Origin: Sacculina carcini
Lineage: Eukaryota > Arthropoda > Thecostraca > Sacculinidae
Direction: 5' to 3'
Length of the DNA stretch: 64,000 nucleotides
Assembly (NCBI GenBank): GCA_916048095.2
Contig: OU696579.1
Span: 1,077,001 to 1,141,000 of the forward strand
A model generated the notes under the pieces. It saw only the letters and a list, made by a program, of their open reading frames with translations. It did no database searches and had not been told where the DNA came from. Numbering within the stretch: position 1 is the first letter of the stretch; each line of letters opens with the position of its first letter. A program made the position numbers and the translations under genes. Of the stretch, positions 39,214 to 50,204 are shown one piece after another.

Positions 39214-42200
39214 TTAGGCCAGATCCAGCGAGTGCAGCGGAATGCTCCACACACGCTCGTTGATATGTGTACCGAATGAGAAACAGAATGCGCCTCCGCC
39301 AAATATCAACACACAACAGCGAGAACACACAGACTGACACACCGCGCCAACACGCCGGCCACACGACAACACACTACTGTGACCGGCTAGCATTACGTCA
39401 CAAGACACCCACTCACCCTGACACAACACACACACACACAAATATTTGACAAATACAAATTAGATAAATTTTCAAATAACGTTTCTTCTCATATTGATGG
39501 AACATCGAAAAAATGCGGATTCGTCCACATTTTGCAAAATTTCATATTACTATTACTAAAAAATGCTGCATTTCGTGAAACACAACGGTATTTTTAATAT
39601 AAAAATTATTGTTCCACGAAAATTATTGTGTTTTAAATACCCTTGATTACAGTTGAGTAAATGACGCGCGATATATCAAGAAACAACTGACTTGAAAACC
39701 TCATGGAACTTATGCAAATATATAAATACATATTTGTTTGACACCGCAGGATTCAGAGGGCTGGATGGGGTTTAGCAACAGTAAAAATATCAATAGATGA
39801 ACCAATAAATACCTACCAAGTTTTTGTGTTGTAGATATAAAAAACACTAAATAATAACAATCTCGTAATTGTAGACATCAGTAAATAATTTTGCACTGTA
39901 TTTTTGATCATCCCATAAACACTACAGTTGCATGTATATATTCAGCGTAAAATTTTCCTAGTATGCATCAAATACAAACTAAAACTGTATCAAATAACAG
40001 CACATGATACAGTATGTGTATGTGTTTGTGTGTGCGTATATGTATATGTGTGTATGTATGTGTTTGTGTGTGTGTGTGTATGCGTTTGTGTGTCTGTGTG
40101 TGTTTGTGTGTATATGTGTGTTTGTGTGTGCGTATGTATGTGTTTGTGTGTGTGTGTGTGTATGCGTTTGTGTGTGTGTGTGTGTGTATGCGTTTGTGTG
40201 TGTGTGTGTGTGTTTGTATGTGCGTATGTGTATATGTGTGTATGTGTCTGTGTGTGTGTGTGTGTGTGTGTGTCGTGCTCACCTGTTGTGGATGAGCAAA
40301 CTCACGACACACCGACGTTGTGAGGTCAATGACCGCGACGCCGGGCGTTGACCCCGCCGTACACCCAGCCACTCCTCCAACCACCACCAGCCTATCACCA
40401 ACCACGTGACATGTATGTGAAAACCTGGTCCGTACATACGCACACACACACAAACATACAAGAAATTTGTCATTACTGTTCATTATTTCATGTGAAAATT
40501 GTATTTGATATTGGTTGGTCAGGGAGCTGTGGCTCGACGAATTGATGTCTCTCACCACTGCTATGTTACTAATGTATTGATGATGATGGTAATACATTTG
40601 AAATTACAAATTACAAAAAATAAATACCTATTCTCGCGTGTATAAGAGGCTATTTTTGGTGGAAATTTTTACTTTAAAAATAGAGGGTATCTTGTATATG
40701 GGAGTGTTTAGCAACAGTATGTAATAATATCTGTGATGAAGAGTTTAGTAAAAGCATATATAAAATTGAAACTCATTTTTAGCCGAGCAATACATATTTT
40801 TTCAGCTAGTATTTATTTATTTAATGATAAACAACTATTATTATCTACTATTTAATAATTTATATTATTATTATTATGAAAGAAGTGATTCATTATACCA
40901 AATATATAGAAATTTGCATTCTTTAAGCTTCAAAATTTTTTCAATTGATTACATTTTCCAAAGCTACAATAAATATAAGTTTTTTTTAAAGTACAGTGCA
41001 GATTTTTTTTCGTTGGACAAATATGAAAAACTCCAGCAAGGAACGAACAAACACCGAACAAACAGGGTGAAAAATCACTAAATCTGGCAACACCCAACCT
41101 GGCCTTCAGTCCGGCAACCCTGAGTTGTTGCCAGACGAGGGTGTCAGAGTCCAGTGTCCACACATCGTCGAGAACTTGCTCGTCCGAGCTCAGCCCGCCT
41201 ACTACCACCATCTTACGGCGCCACACGCAAACACTGTGTGAAAATCTCGCCGCTAGAGGGCAGTGCTGTCGCAACAGATTGCATTTCAGTAGGACTTTAT
41301 CATCGTGGTCGGCGTCTGTGGTAATAGATAACATCCAGCAATCGTTGAATACCTGAAACACACACACACACACACATAACACACAACACATTCACACAAA
41401 AACACACACAAACAACATATTTCCACACACACACACACACATGCACTATTTAATCCTTGAATGTTGTATACAAGTGTTTGGCAATACACTGAACTGAACT
41501 AAACTAAACACACACACACACAAACACACACACACAAACTGTGCGCAATTGCCGATAGACACACACACACACACATTGATGAATATATAATCATGTTGCA
41601 AATATGTGTACATGTTGATATAGATGAGAATGCGAACATGTGTATGTGTGTATATGTGTGTGTTTGTGTATGTGTGTGAGTGTGTACGTGTATGTGTAAA
41701 CGTATGTGTGTGTGTGTGTGTGCGTCAGGGTGTATATTGTACTCAAAACCCTCATGTATGTATATATATATATATATATATATATTGATGAATGTGCAAT
41801 AAATGCAATTTACGCTGTTTTACCGTGTCGGCGTTGCGACCGCCATACACCAGACAAACGCCAGCGGCTGAGTTGCACGTCAACATTGCAGCTGCGGCCC
41901 GCCAACGCGCCGGAACTTGCGTGTGCAACACGTGGCAGCAACACGTGGCGGCATCCGTGTCGCACGTGACCAGTAGCGCCGTGGACAGTACACGCGCGGG
42001 TGACTGCCGCCCCAGCAGTAACAAATGATGACTGCTAGACAGTGCTACATGACAATGCGCCTGTATTCCGCGATCATACGGCGCCGGCGGGTTTTGTGTT
42101 TGCTTCTTATTATCATTACTGCATAGAGTCTGTATTGATACAACGCTCTCATTGGCAACTTGTATCAGACAGGCGTGAAACAGACGTCTGTGTGTGGATG

Positions 42201-45200
42201 AGGAGGATAAGGAAGAGGACGAGGGGTGGCCGTAACCGCCGACAATGACCCGGCCCAGCTGCGAGTGACCAAATCGCGCCACACCAGCGCCACCTAGCGG
42301 CCGAACACTGAACTGACGCTCGTTCTACGCAAACACAAACACACACATACATACACTGAATTTGAACACACAAACATACACACAAACACATACGTCTAAA
42401 TAGATACACACACACACACGCAGACAAATATAATACAGGAATGTCTCACGATACAGACATATACAGAGAGAGAGAGAGTAAGGGAGCAACCTGCGGCAGA
42501 GGCGGAGAAATGTGAGTGGTGTTTGCAAGCGTGGAGCTATGTTGTTGTAGTAGTAGACTGGGCCACTTGATGAGATCTCCCTGAGCTGCGAGAAGAACGC
42601 CTGTGTGAGCGGCCAGCATAAACCAGCCTTCCCATTCGTCAAATGGCTCCAGTTGGCTGATACGTTGCCTCTCGCGGACAGGCAGACTGGCATACAACGC
42701 GCCTGAACACACACACTCGGCACAACTGAAACCCTGCACACAAACACAAATACACACACAAGCAATATGATTATTAATATCATTAATAATATTAATACCG
42801 TATATTTCGGCGTATAAGGCGACCGTCAGATAAGACGAGGTACAAAATTAGAGCAAATTTTTATGCATTTATCATATATCGGTTGTATAAGACAACTGCT
42901 AAATGACGAAAAATGTGGAATATCTAATGCCATGGATGGTAGTGAGGATGATTTATTGTATGAAAGCGAAGATGAAGCTGAAGTCGACTTGCCAGAACCA
43001 GAATGGAATCGCTACGATGATGGCATCTGTGATGAATCTCGTGATGTATTCGAAAAACTTTTCCAAACAGACAGTGATGATGGAGATGAATTTGATGGGT
43101 TTTAGATGTACATATGGAGAGATAATAAAGGTGTTTTCTAGAGATAATAATAAAGGTCTCTTATTGAGAAATAAAGGTGTTTGTAATCAACCATTTTTAT
43201 TTACAACCAAAATTATACTGATTTGTTCATGTAAAATGAAAAATTTTGTACGCAAAATTCAAGGTCTGACTTTTATATCGGTTGTATAAGACGACCCACA
43301 ATTTTTAATGTTGATTTTTTTACTTTAAGGGTCGTCTTAAACGCCGAAATATACGATAATAATGTGTGTGTGTGTAATGGTTCTACCAGTCGTTGGTATC
43401 GTTGTGTCTGGTGCGACACGCTCGGATACTGTTCCAGACAGCGTAGTGGCGCGTGCATGCGGCGAAAGTGACGCATCATGACGCGACCAAATGCAGCGCC
43501 GTTGTCTGGCAACAGCTGACCGCAAGTGGCGAACGCACAGTGCGGGAACGTGCGAGAACACCAGCTGATTAATGCCGAAGAACTGTACATACACGGAGAA
43601 ATAAGGGAGATATCATAATTATTATTATTATTAATTACAGGCAAATCCAGTAGCATGGGGGAAGAGTGCAAGCACTATTACCACCCTAAGGTGGCCCCAT
43701 GTACCGGAAGCGCCCAAAAGATTCAGAGAGAAAGATAGTTCGAAAAGAAAAAAGTCTAGAAAGAGAGTTGGAAAGAAAATAATAAATAAATAACAATAAA
43801 TAATAAACCATCATCCGATAACAATCCATAATGTCACTCCGCCCACGTTCCTCAATAAATAATAACAATCAACAAGTAAGTTTACAGAAAATGCAAAGTA
43901 TACATTTCTGTATAAGTATACAGTATATAGTAAGTATATAGTAAGTATACATTTCTGTATAAGTATACAGAAAATCACCACCGGGAAAGAGATGATTCAA
44001 AATTCAGTATCTCAAGATCAAAAAGAAGGCATGACAAAAAAACTAATCAAAAAGAGAACATAAAACATATACACAAATATGGATTTCCATATGACACGGG
44101 CAATTTGGTCAAGTGTGGCTAATAGAATTAGACGCGTTGTATCCGACTCAGTGACTAGCCTGAAATTAATCTGCTGCGACTTGGCTGAATACTGGGATCT
44201 GTCATTGGTAGCAGGCATCTAGGCCGGTGTAGGAGTATTGAAGAAGAGCGTAATTATACGACAGCACAAGATCAATTAACAACAATGACAGATCGTCGCC
44301 AAATTAAAACACCACCAATTTCACCATGCATATTCATCAGCCAGTAGAAACTCACAAATGAATTTATTTAATTTATCAGCGCTGTTGTGTGGAAAATGAA
44401 GAGACGTCTCATTAAGAAGTGGGGAATCCGTGAGAAAAAAGGTTGAGAACCACTGTTTTACACCATAGCTTTAGCACAAGAGAGAGAGTGTGTGTGTGTG
44501 TGTGTATCTAGTCACTCACTCTCTCTCATGCATGTAGGTGATGGCACACTCGGACAGAAAGACTGTGTGACAAGCTGTGTCGACGCCGGCCGAGCTGAGC
44601 TCACGATGCAGTGCTGCCAGGTCGGCCAGATCCACGCCGCGCAGTATAAAGTTGCCAGATGTCAAACCGCCGCATGTCTCATGCGCAACTGTGCACCGGT
44701 GATGTGTTAATAGACCAGGTGTGATTAAGATAGGAAATTGATAGGAAATTAAGATAAGAAGGAATAAGATAGAGTATAAGATAGATAGAAGATAATAAGA
44801 GAATAAGATAGGAAATTAAGATAAGATAGGAAATTAAGATAGGAAATTGTGTTAAGATTGATAATTAATATTGCCAATCTCTCATCAATCAATCAAATAA
44901 TAAATATTGCCTTTAATGCGGGAATGTAGAACATATTCTAGCAGCTGAGAAAATTAACATCTGGAAAGTATTGAAATAAATAGAGCACAGACAACATCGG
45001 AAAACGCACCAAGTTCTACAGGTTAATTTGAGATAGCATAAAAATTTACAAGTTGATTTACCATATATTCCCGCGTATAAGAGACTTTTGGTGTAAATTT
45101 TCAATGAAAAAATCGGGGGAGTTCTCTTATACATGAGGTAAGGTTTTTAGCAATAGTACGCACTTTTTCCACAATTATTGTGTGAACTTGAAATGTCTCT

Positions 45201-46840
45201 TTTACACCGCAAAATACGGCACTGCACACAAACAGGGAGATAAGGAATGACTTGCATGTTTCTTCCCGACTTCAAAATCACCTTTTTGATATCTCGTTTG
45301 ATCCTGCTTCTCACACTCTCACTCCTTTCGCCAAACTATGATTCCATTCAGCTATCCATTTTCTATTCCTCCTTATTGTACTCAAAACTCATATGTATAT
45401 GTGTATGTATAAGTGCATGTCTGTGTATGTATGTATATGTATAAGTGCATGTTTGTGTATGTGTGTATATGTATAAGTGCATGTCTGTGTATGTATGTAT
45501 ATGTGTATTTACGCTTTGCTGTTCCTCTTTAAGTTATGCGCGCCCGTGTTTTTACAGGCGCAATAGTAAATATATGTTTGTTTGTTTGTTTGAACTTCAT
45601 ATGAACAAAATCCAAAACTCTCCAACAAATTCACGTATAAGAAACGTATTCACGTATAAGTTGGCGTTGGCAATATAACCTGGAGATTCGAGGAGTTGGC
45701 TCAGTTTGGGCGAGGCCAGAATGAGGCTGCGTTTTTGCGCCACAACGGCCGCAAAATCGAGCTCGACAAACTTGACGCGAGATTCGAGCAGGCCGCGGGA
45801 CTTGTAGTGAAAATAGGCCGTGTCAAAACCGGCACCAAACGATACGATCTGTTGAAGAAGCATCAATCATCGAACAATCATTACACGCACCCGATTCGAA
45901 GATATAGAAAAAATAAAATCTAAATCGTCGACAATACTCCTACTAGAATAGAGCAATTGTATTTAAATTATTAAATGGATATACTGTGAATCATACAACC
46001 TATATAACCTATATACATTATAAACATATTTAGACATACTATAAACTGATCCAAAGCGCACGAAAAATGTATCCTAAAATGTAGGTAATTTTTCGCGTTC
46101 TGAATCTGCCTACTTGCAGAGCTTATGCGAACATCTTTGGGCACATCGTTTAGGCACATTGAAAACACTATTTTAGCTGTTGCAATTAGTGATGGACACT
46201 CTGGTGTGATTGTGTGCAGTGAGAGAGAGTGTGTGTGAGAGATTGTGTCTCAGTGTGTCAACGTGTTATTGTGTCTGTGTGATTGTGTATGGTTGAATTG
46301 TGTATGGCGTGCGAGAGTGTGTGAGCGAGTGTGTCGGTGTGTGTGTATGCGTTTGGTGAAGTGTGCATGCCCCGCGGCGGCAAGCGAGTGACCGGCTCGC
46401 CGCTGATTGGTTGTGGCGGTGGGCGTGAGACCTATGTGTGTGTGTGCTCCCGTGTGTCACGGTGTGAGCCTGGAAGTCGTGTTCGAAGTGTGGTGGTGTT
46501 GCGACCTCTTGTAGGCGCGCGTGGGGCGGTTATGCCCACGCGCGCCTGTCTGGAATATATTTTAGCTTTTTGAATTTCTGTTACAAAGACGCTGAGCGAT
46601 GACAAACACGTATACGCAATACCAGTGAACCTGGAGAGCGCCAGTGCGCGGATAAACTTGCTGCATGAGCGATTCGTAGACCATTCGCATGGCTCGGTGT
46701 CGAATGTAATAGCCACGATGAATGAGCGGGGACCTCCGCACTGGCTTGTCGACCATTTCGGCGAGAAACAAGTCGTCGGCATAGCCCGCCAACACCGCGG
46801 ACAACTTGGAGCGAACACTGCGCTCGTTGGTGCCCTGAAC
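39214..46840 (-). CDS. LCMT2: TYW4 / LCMT2, tRNA wybutosine-synthesising methyltransferase
   Basis: The enzyme uses SAM to methylate and methoxycarbonylate the wybutosine side chain at position 37 of tRNA-Phe. Nine exons on the minus strand: 46840-46631, 45848-45680, 44688-44520, 43582-43387, 42733-42491, 42324-41824, 41352-41099, 40424-40283, 39417-39214; all phases agree (695 residues plus a short first exon; human 686). The methyltransferase part has VQGTNERSV, SPLIHRGYYIRHRAMR, the SAM loop IVSFGAGFDTAYF, NFILRGVDLADL and QLEPFDEWEGW. The C-terminal half is kelch-like, with GG-ended blades VIVGGYG, CLVYGGR, MVVVGGL, RLVVVGGV and VLIFGGGAFCFSFGTHIN near the end. LCMT1 lacks the kelch half, so this is TYW4. 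Introns hold a pogo-like element, microsatellites and half of an inverted repeat pair. Confidence 0.95.
40004..40275. repeat. Degenerate (TG)n array, about 270 bp
   Basis: TG with TA, TT and CG interruptions, starting 10 bp from the TYW4 exon donor at 40283. In the gene's sense it is a (CA)n tract at the start of the last intron. Confidence 0.93.
41440..41512 (+). mobile_element. LINE 3' tail, TGAAC-type
   Basis: GTTTGGCAATACACTGAACTGAACTAAACTAAAC resembles the terminal TGAAC repeat of the element at 61680-63070. A similar tail lies at about 1770-1802. Only the extreme 3' end is present. Confidence 0.45.
42798..43356 (+). mobile_element. Non-autonomous pogo/Tigger-like element with transposase C terminus
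   Basis: The ends CCGTATATTTCGGCGTATAA and ACGCCGAAATATACG are inverted repeats, each bordered by TA. Inside, 42913-43105 encodes CGISNAMDGSEDDLL, EPEWNRYDDGI and a DSDDGDEFDGF stop, the characteristic acidic end of pogo/Tigger DDE transposases. The catalytic part is missing, so this is an internally deleted copy. It lies between TYW4 exons at 43387 and 42733, about 30 bp from the donor. Confidence 0.88.
43613..43735 (+). repeat. Interspersed repeat with ATT edge, copy 4
   Basis: Six ATT triplets, then TTAATTACAGGCAAATCCAG and the shared CAGTAGCATGGGGGAAGAGT block. Confidence 0.65.
45061..45219. mobile_element. Small MITE related to the CGTATAAGAGA family
   Basis: CCATATATTCCCGCGTATAA at one end and CCGCAAAATACGG at the other are imperfect inverted repeats. 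A related fragment lies at about 40625-40700. Confidence 0.5.
45385..45505. repeat. Tandem repeat, about 35-bp unit, three copies
   Basis: ATGTATAAGTGCATGTCTGT occurs three times at regular spacing, in the TYW4 intron between exons at 45680 and 44688. Confidence 0.8.
46197..46551 (-). repeat. Hairpin-ended repeat, copy 1 (inverted partner of 48120-48512)
   Basis: About 355 bp. Its right edge GGCGCGCGTGGG to CCCACGCGCGCC folds on itself. It contains ATTGG (CCAAT box on the other strand) in CGCCGCTGATTGGTTGTGGC. It is the reverse complement of 48120-48512 over most of its length. Confidence 0.8.
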
Positions 46841-47310
46841 CTGTTCGCACGTTCATAATTGTCAGCAAGAAGCAGCAGGCCAACACAACAGAAGTGAGTG
46901 CAAGGTTAAATGCCACAAACAAAACAGATATTTTGCGAAACAACGAAACAGTGTGCAGCGAAAAATTAGGTACAAAAATACATGCAATTTTTTAGGCGAT
47001 TAGCAATACAGCTAAGCTTCCACATACATGTTGTGCTAACATTACTGAAAAATATTTACAGAAATAACTGAAATGAATGAATGAACCCACCTCACCTGTT
47101 TTTTATTCACCTCATCACCCATTATTTCTGCAGGTATGAAGTATAGGACGATTTTTCACAGCACTAGACAGATTCATGAGCCAATGGGATATATCTGTAA
47201 ATAGGTGAAGCAAAAATCGCTGTCTCATAAATTCAACACTGGTCGGACCACTAGTGAAACACACACGCGGTCTCTTCGATTCAAACGAGTACTGGTATGT
47301 CCAATTTTAC

Positions 47311-47325
47311 GGCACTAGTACTCAT
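47311..47325 (-). CDS. LCMT2: Candidate first coding exon of TYW4 (five codons)
   Basis: The exon at 46840 opens with an acceptor and an upstream in-frame stop, so the start codon must lie farther 5'. ATG at 47325 followed by four codons (MSTSA) and GTAAAA joins in phase 0 to VQGTN, giving the AVQ-x-TN string that the family has at this point. The donor is weak and other choices exist. Confidence 0.35.
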
Positions 47326-47558
47326 TATTGTACTCGATTATTTCGGATATGTTTTTGGGCATATTCGGCGTTGTTTGCAAACAATTCGGTTGCGCAGCGT
47401 GTACGTTTTCTGCTATATATTGCGTCTTGTACTGTTTTCTCATTGTGATTTTATTCATCGGTTGGTGATTTTGCCCGTCTGACTTCTGCAATATTTTGTT
47501 TGCAGGGATTTTGACTGATACACTAGATTGTTGTCGTGTGGTTTCACTGTATTCTACG
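47326..47558. promoter_or_regulatory. Candidate bidirectional promoter TYW4 / SARNP
   Basis: If the first TYW4 exon is right, only 233 bp separate the two start codons. No TATA box is evident. The position is inferred from gene arrangement alone. Confidence 0.4.
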
Positions 47559-49256
47559 ATGAATATCGCAAAGCTGAAGGTATACATTTGTTCGCTTGGG
47601 GCACTTGTTTTGGAATTGCTCCGTGTTGACTGGGGCGGTTGAGTTTGCTTAAAAAATTAGTGTATTGTGCTGCTAATGAATTATATCGTTTATACTCGAC
47701 TGAAAATGATAATGTGGTTACCCTATATCCATCACGCTGTTGTTTCATACGCCCTTCTGCTTGTGTTTGCAAGTTGGCCGAGCTGAGGAAGGAGTTGAAG
47801 GAGCGAGACCTCCCGACTACAGGCAATAAATCTGAGCTGGTCGCTCGGCTGCGGCAAGTTGTCAACACTAATTCAGGTAGAACAACAACTACATTTGTTT
47901 ATACAGCGCACATTATACGTACACGTGGCATAACATATAATTAATGAGTGGGAGTAAGTATGAAAACAGACGAAGATACGCCGCAACGAAAGACATTCGA
48001 GGGGCAACTGAGATAAAAGATAGTAAGATAGCAACAGTATAGCAAATATCAAAAGTAAGCAATAAGAATATGCCTTGTGTAGAACAGTGTAACAAAACCA
48101 GAAACTAAAATATATTACAGACAGGCGCGCGTGGGCATCACCGCCCCACGCGCGCCTACAAGACGTCACACTCCGATCGTACCACAAACACAACTCTCCG
48201 CTCACACCGTGTCACACGGGAGCACACACGGACACACATACACACGCACAGTCCTCACCCGCCGCAACAACCAATCAGCGGCGAGCCGGTCAATCGCTCG
48301 CCGCCGCGGGACATGCATACTCGACAAACGCATACACACACACACACACACCGAAACAACTGCACACACTCACCGACACAGCTATACACACTCGCTCACA
48401 CACTCTCGCACGCAATATACAATTCAACCATACACGATCACATATAGACACACTAACACGTTCACGCACACACACACTCTCTCACTGCACACGATCACAC
48501 CACAAACAGTTTTGTTAATGGACATCACAATTTCCCTCAAGGTGAGCATTGCAATAATCGACGCGTCTAACACTGATTACATGTGTGTATGTGTGTGTGT
48601 ATGTGTGTGTATGTGTGTATGTGTGTGTGTGTGCTTACCTAGTTGTGGTAGAGGAAATGAGCTTACGCTCGGACTGTCCTGTCTCTTTCCCACTGAATAT
48701 CTCATTTATGTTTGAACTCTCTTATAGTTTTGGCCTCTACGATAGTCTTGTGCAATTTATTCCAAACGTCAATTCGCTTGAATGGAAAACTGTGTGTGTG
48801 TGTGTATGTGTGTGTGTGAAAATGCAGCTGATATGGAGCAAATGGACGATGATTTGGCTGCCAAGGAGTCGGAGCTGCTTGGCGAGGAGGATGACGAAGA
48901 TATTTCCGCCGTGAGCGACTCACTTTATACTTTCTGTCATCTCACTTGATTCACTGTAATGACGAAACAAACACTCATAATATTCACAGAAAGGCGCGCG
49001 GGAGCATCACTACTCATCCTTCAAGACTCACACACTCACACACAACAACCAATCAGCGACGAACTGGTCATGTTCTCGCCGTCGCGGGTCATAAATACGT
49101 TATAGTTAACGCAAGACACGAACATACACACAAACACAGTGACCTATACGCAGCATTGACTACACAGGCCCCGAGCGCACGTACACACACACACACACAT
49201 ACCAACACACATACACACACACACATACAAACACTCACTAGTGAGTACTAGTGAGT

Positions 49257-49299
<43 letters not shown>

Positions 49300-50144
49300 C
49301 ACACACACATACACATATACACACATATATACACACACACAATAAAAGGAATATCGCTTCATTCACAGCACTGGCTGGATAGTTTGGTGACCGCCCAACA
49401 TGTTGCTAGTGTATCACATATTGTAGTGTGTGACTATACCGCCAGAGGGCGCTAGTGTAGCAGGGCGTGGGTGACGCTAACGGGCGTCTACCAGTGTGTG
49501 TTCAGCAGTGCTTGTGTGTGTGTCGCTCCTTTGTGTTTAGGTATTGTGTTCTTGTGTTGCTCTATCGTGTAAATATATCATACTTAGGTCACAGTAGTTT
49601 TCACTCTCGTAGAAATTGTGTCATGTGTTATGTGTGATCCATGCTTTTTTGGCATTTCTCCAGACGAGATATGAAAGTGTAAAAACATCAGGGAGTATCG
49701 CTTCAATGTCCATTCATCTGTTCTTTATGTGTGTGTGTGTATGTATCGGTCAGACGGAGTTGGACAGTAAGTTGTTGGACGCTTGCCCTCCTGCTGCTGC
49801 CGCTGTGGTCGCTGCTACGACCGCCTCTGCTAACACCACCACTAGCAGCGCCTCTGCTAACACCACCACCGTTATCAAGCACAAAAAGATAATAATTAAC
49901 AGGGAGGCGGCGGCGTGCGCCCAGCACGCCGCATTGGCCGCCAGCATTGTGGACTCCGCCGGCGCTGATGCCACGACCACCGCCGCACAAGAACAGCAAC
50001 AACAAGTGTCTGCTCAGGTGAACGACTGCGTCATTTGCTGCCGAGTCTGTGTAATATACCGTAAATCAATCAATCAATCAATGCTCTATTGCAATCGCTG
50101 GGCACGCGCTTTTCATTGCAATATATACATACATTATACAAACT

Positions 50145-50204
<60 letters not shown>

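Noticed and set aside
39928-40323. Cys/Val-rich ORFs, here and at many other sites
   Set aside because: They are translations of (TG)n microsatellites.
46581-46943. 120-residue minus-strand frame with a hydrophobic start (MFRKISVLFVAFNLALTSVV)
   Set aside because: It is a different frame across TYW4 exon 46840-46631 and its upstream intron; the TYW4 frame has clear homology.
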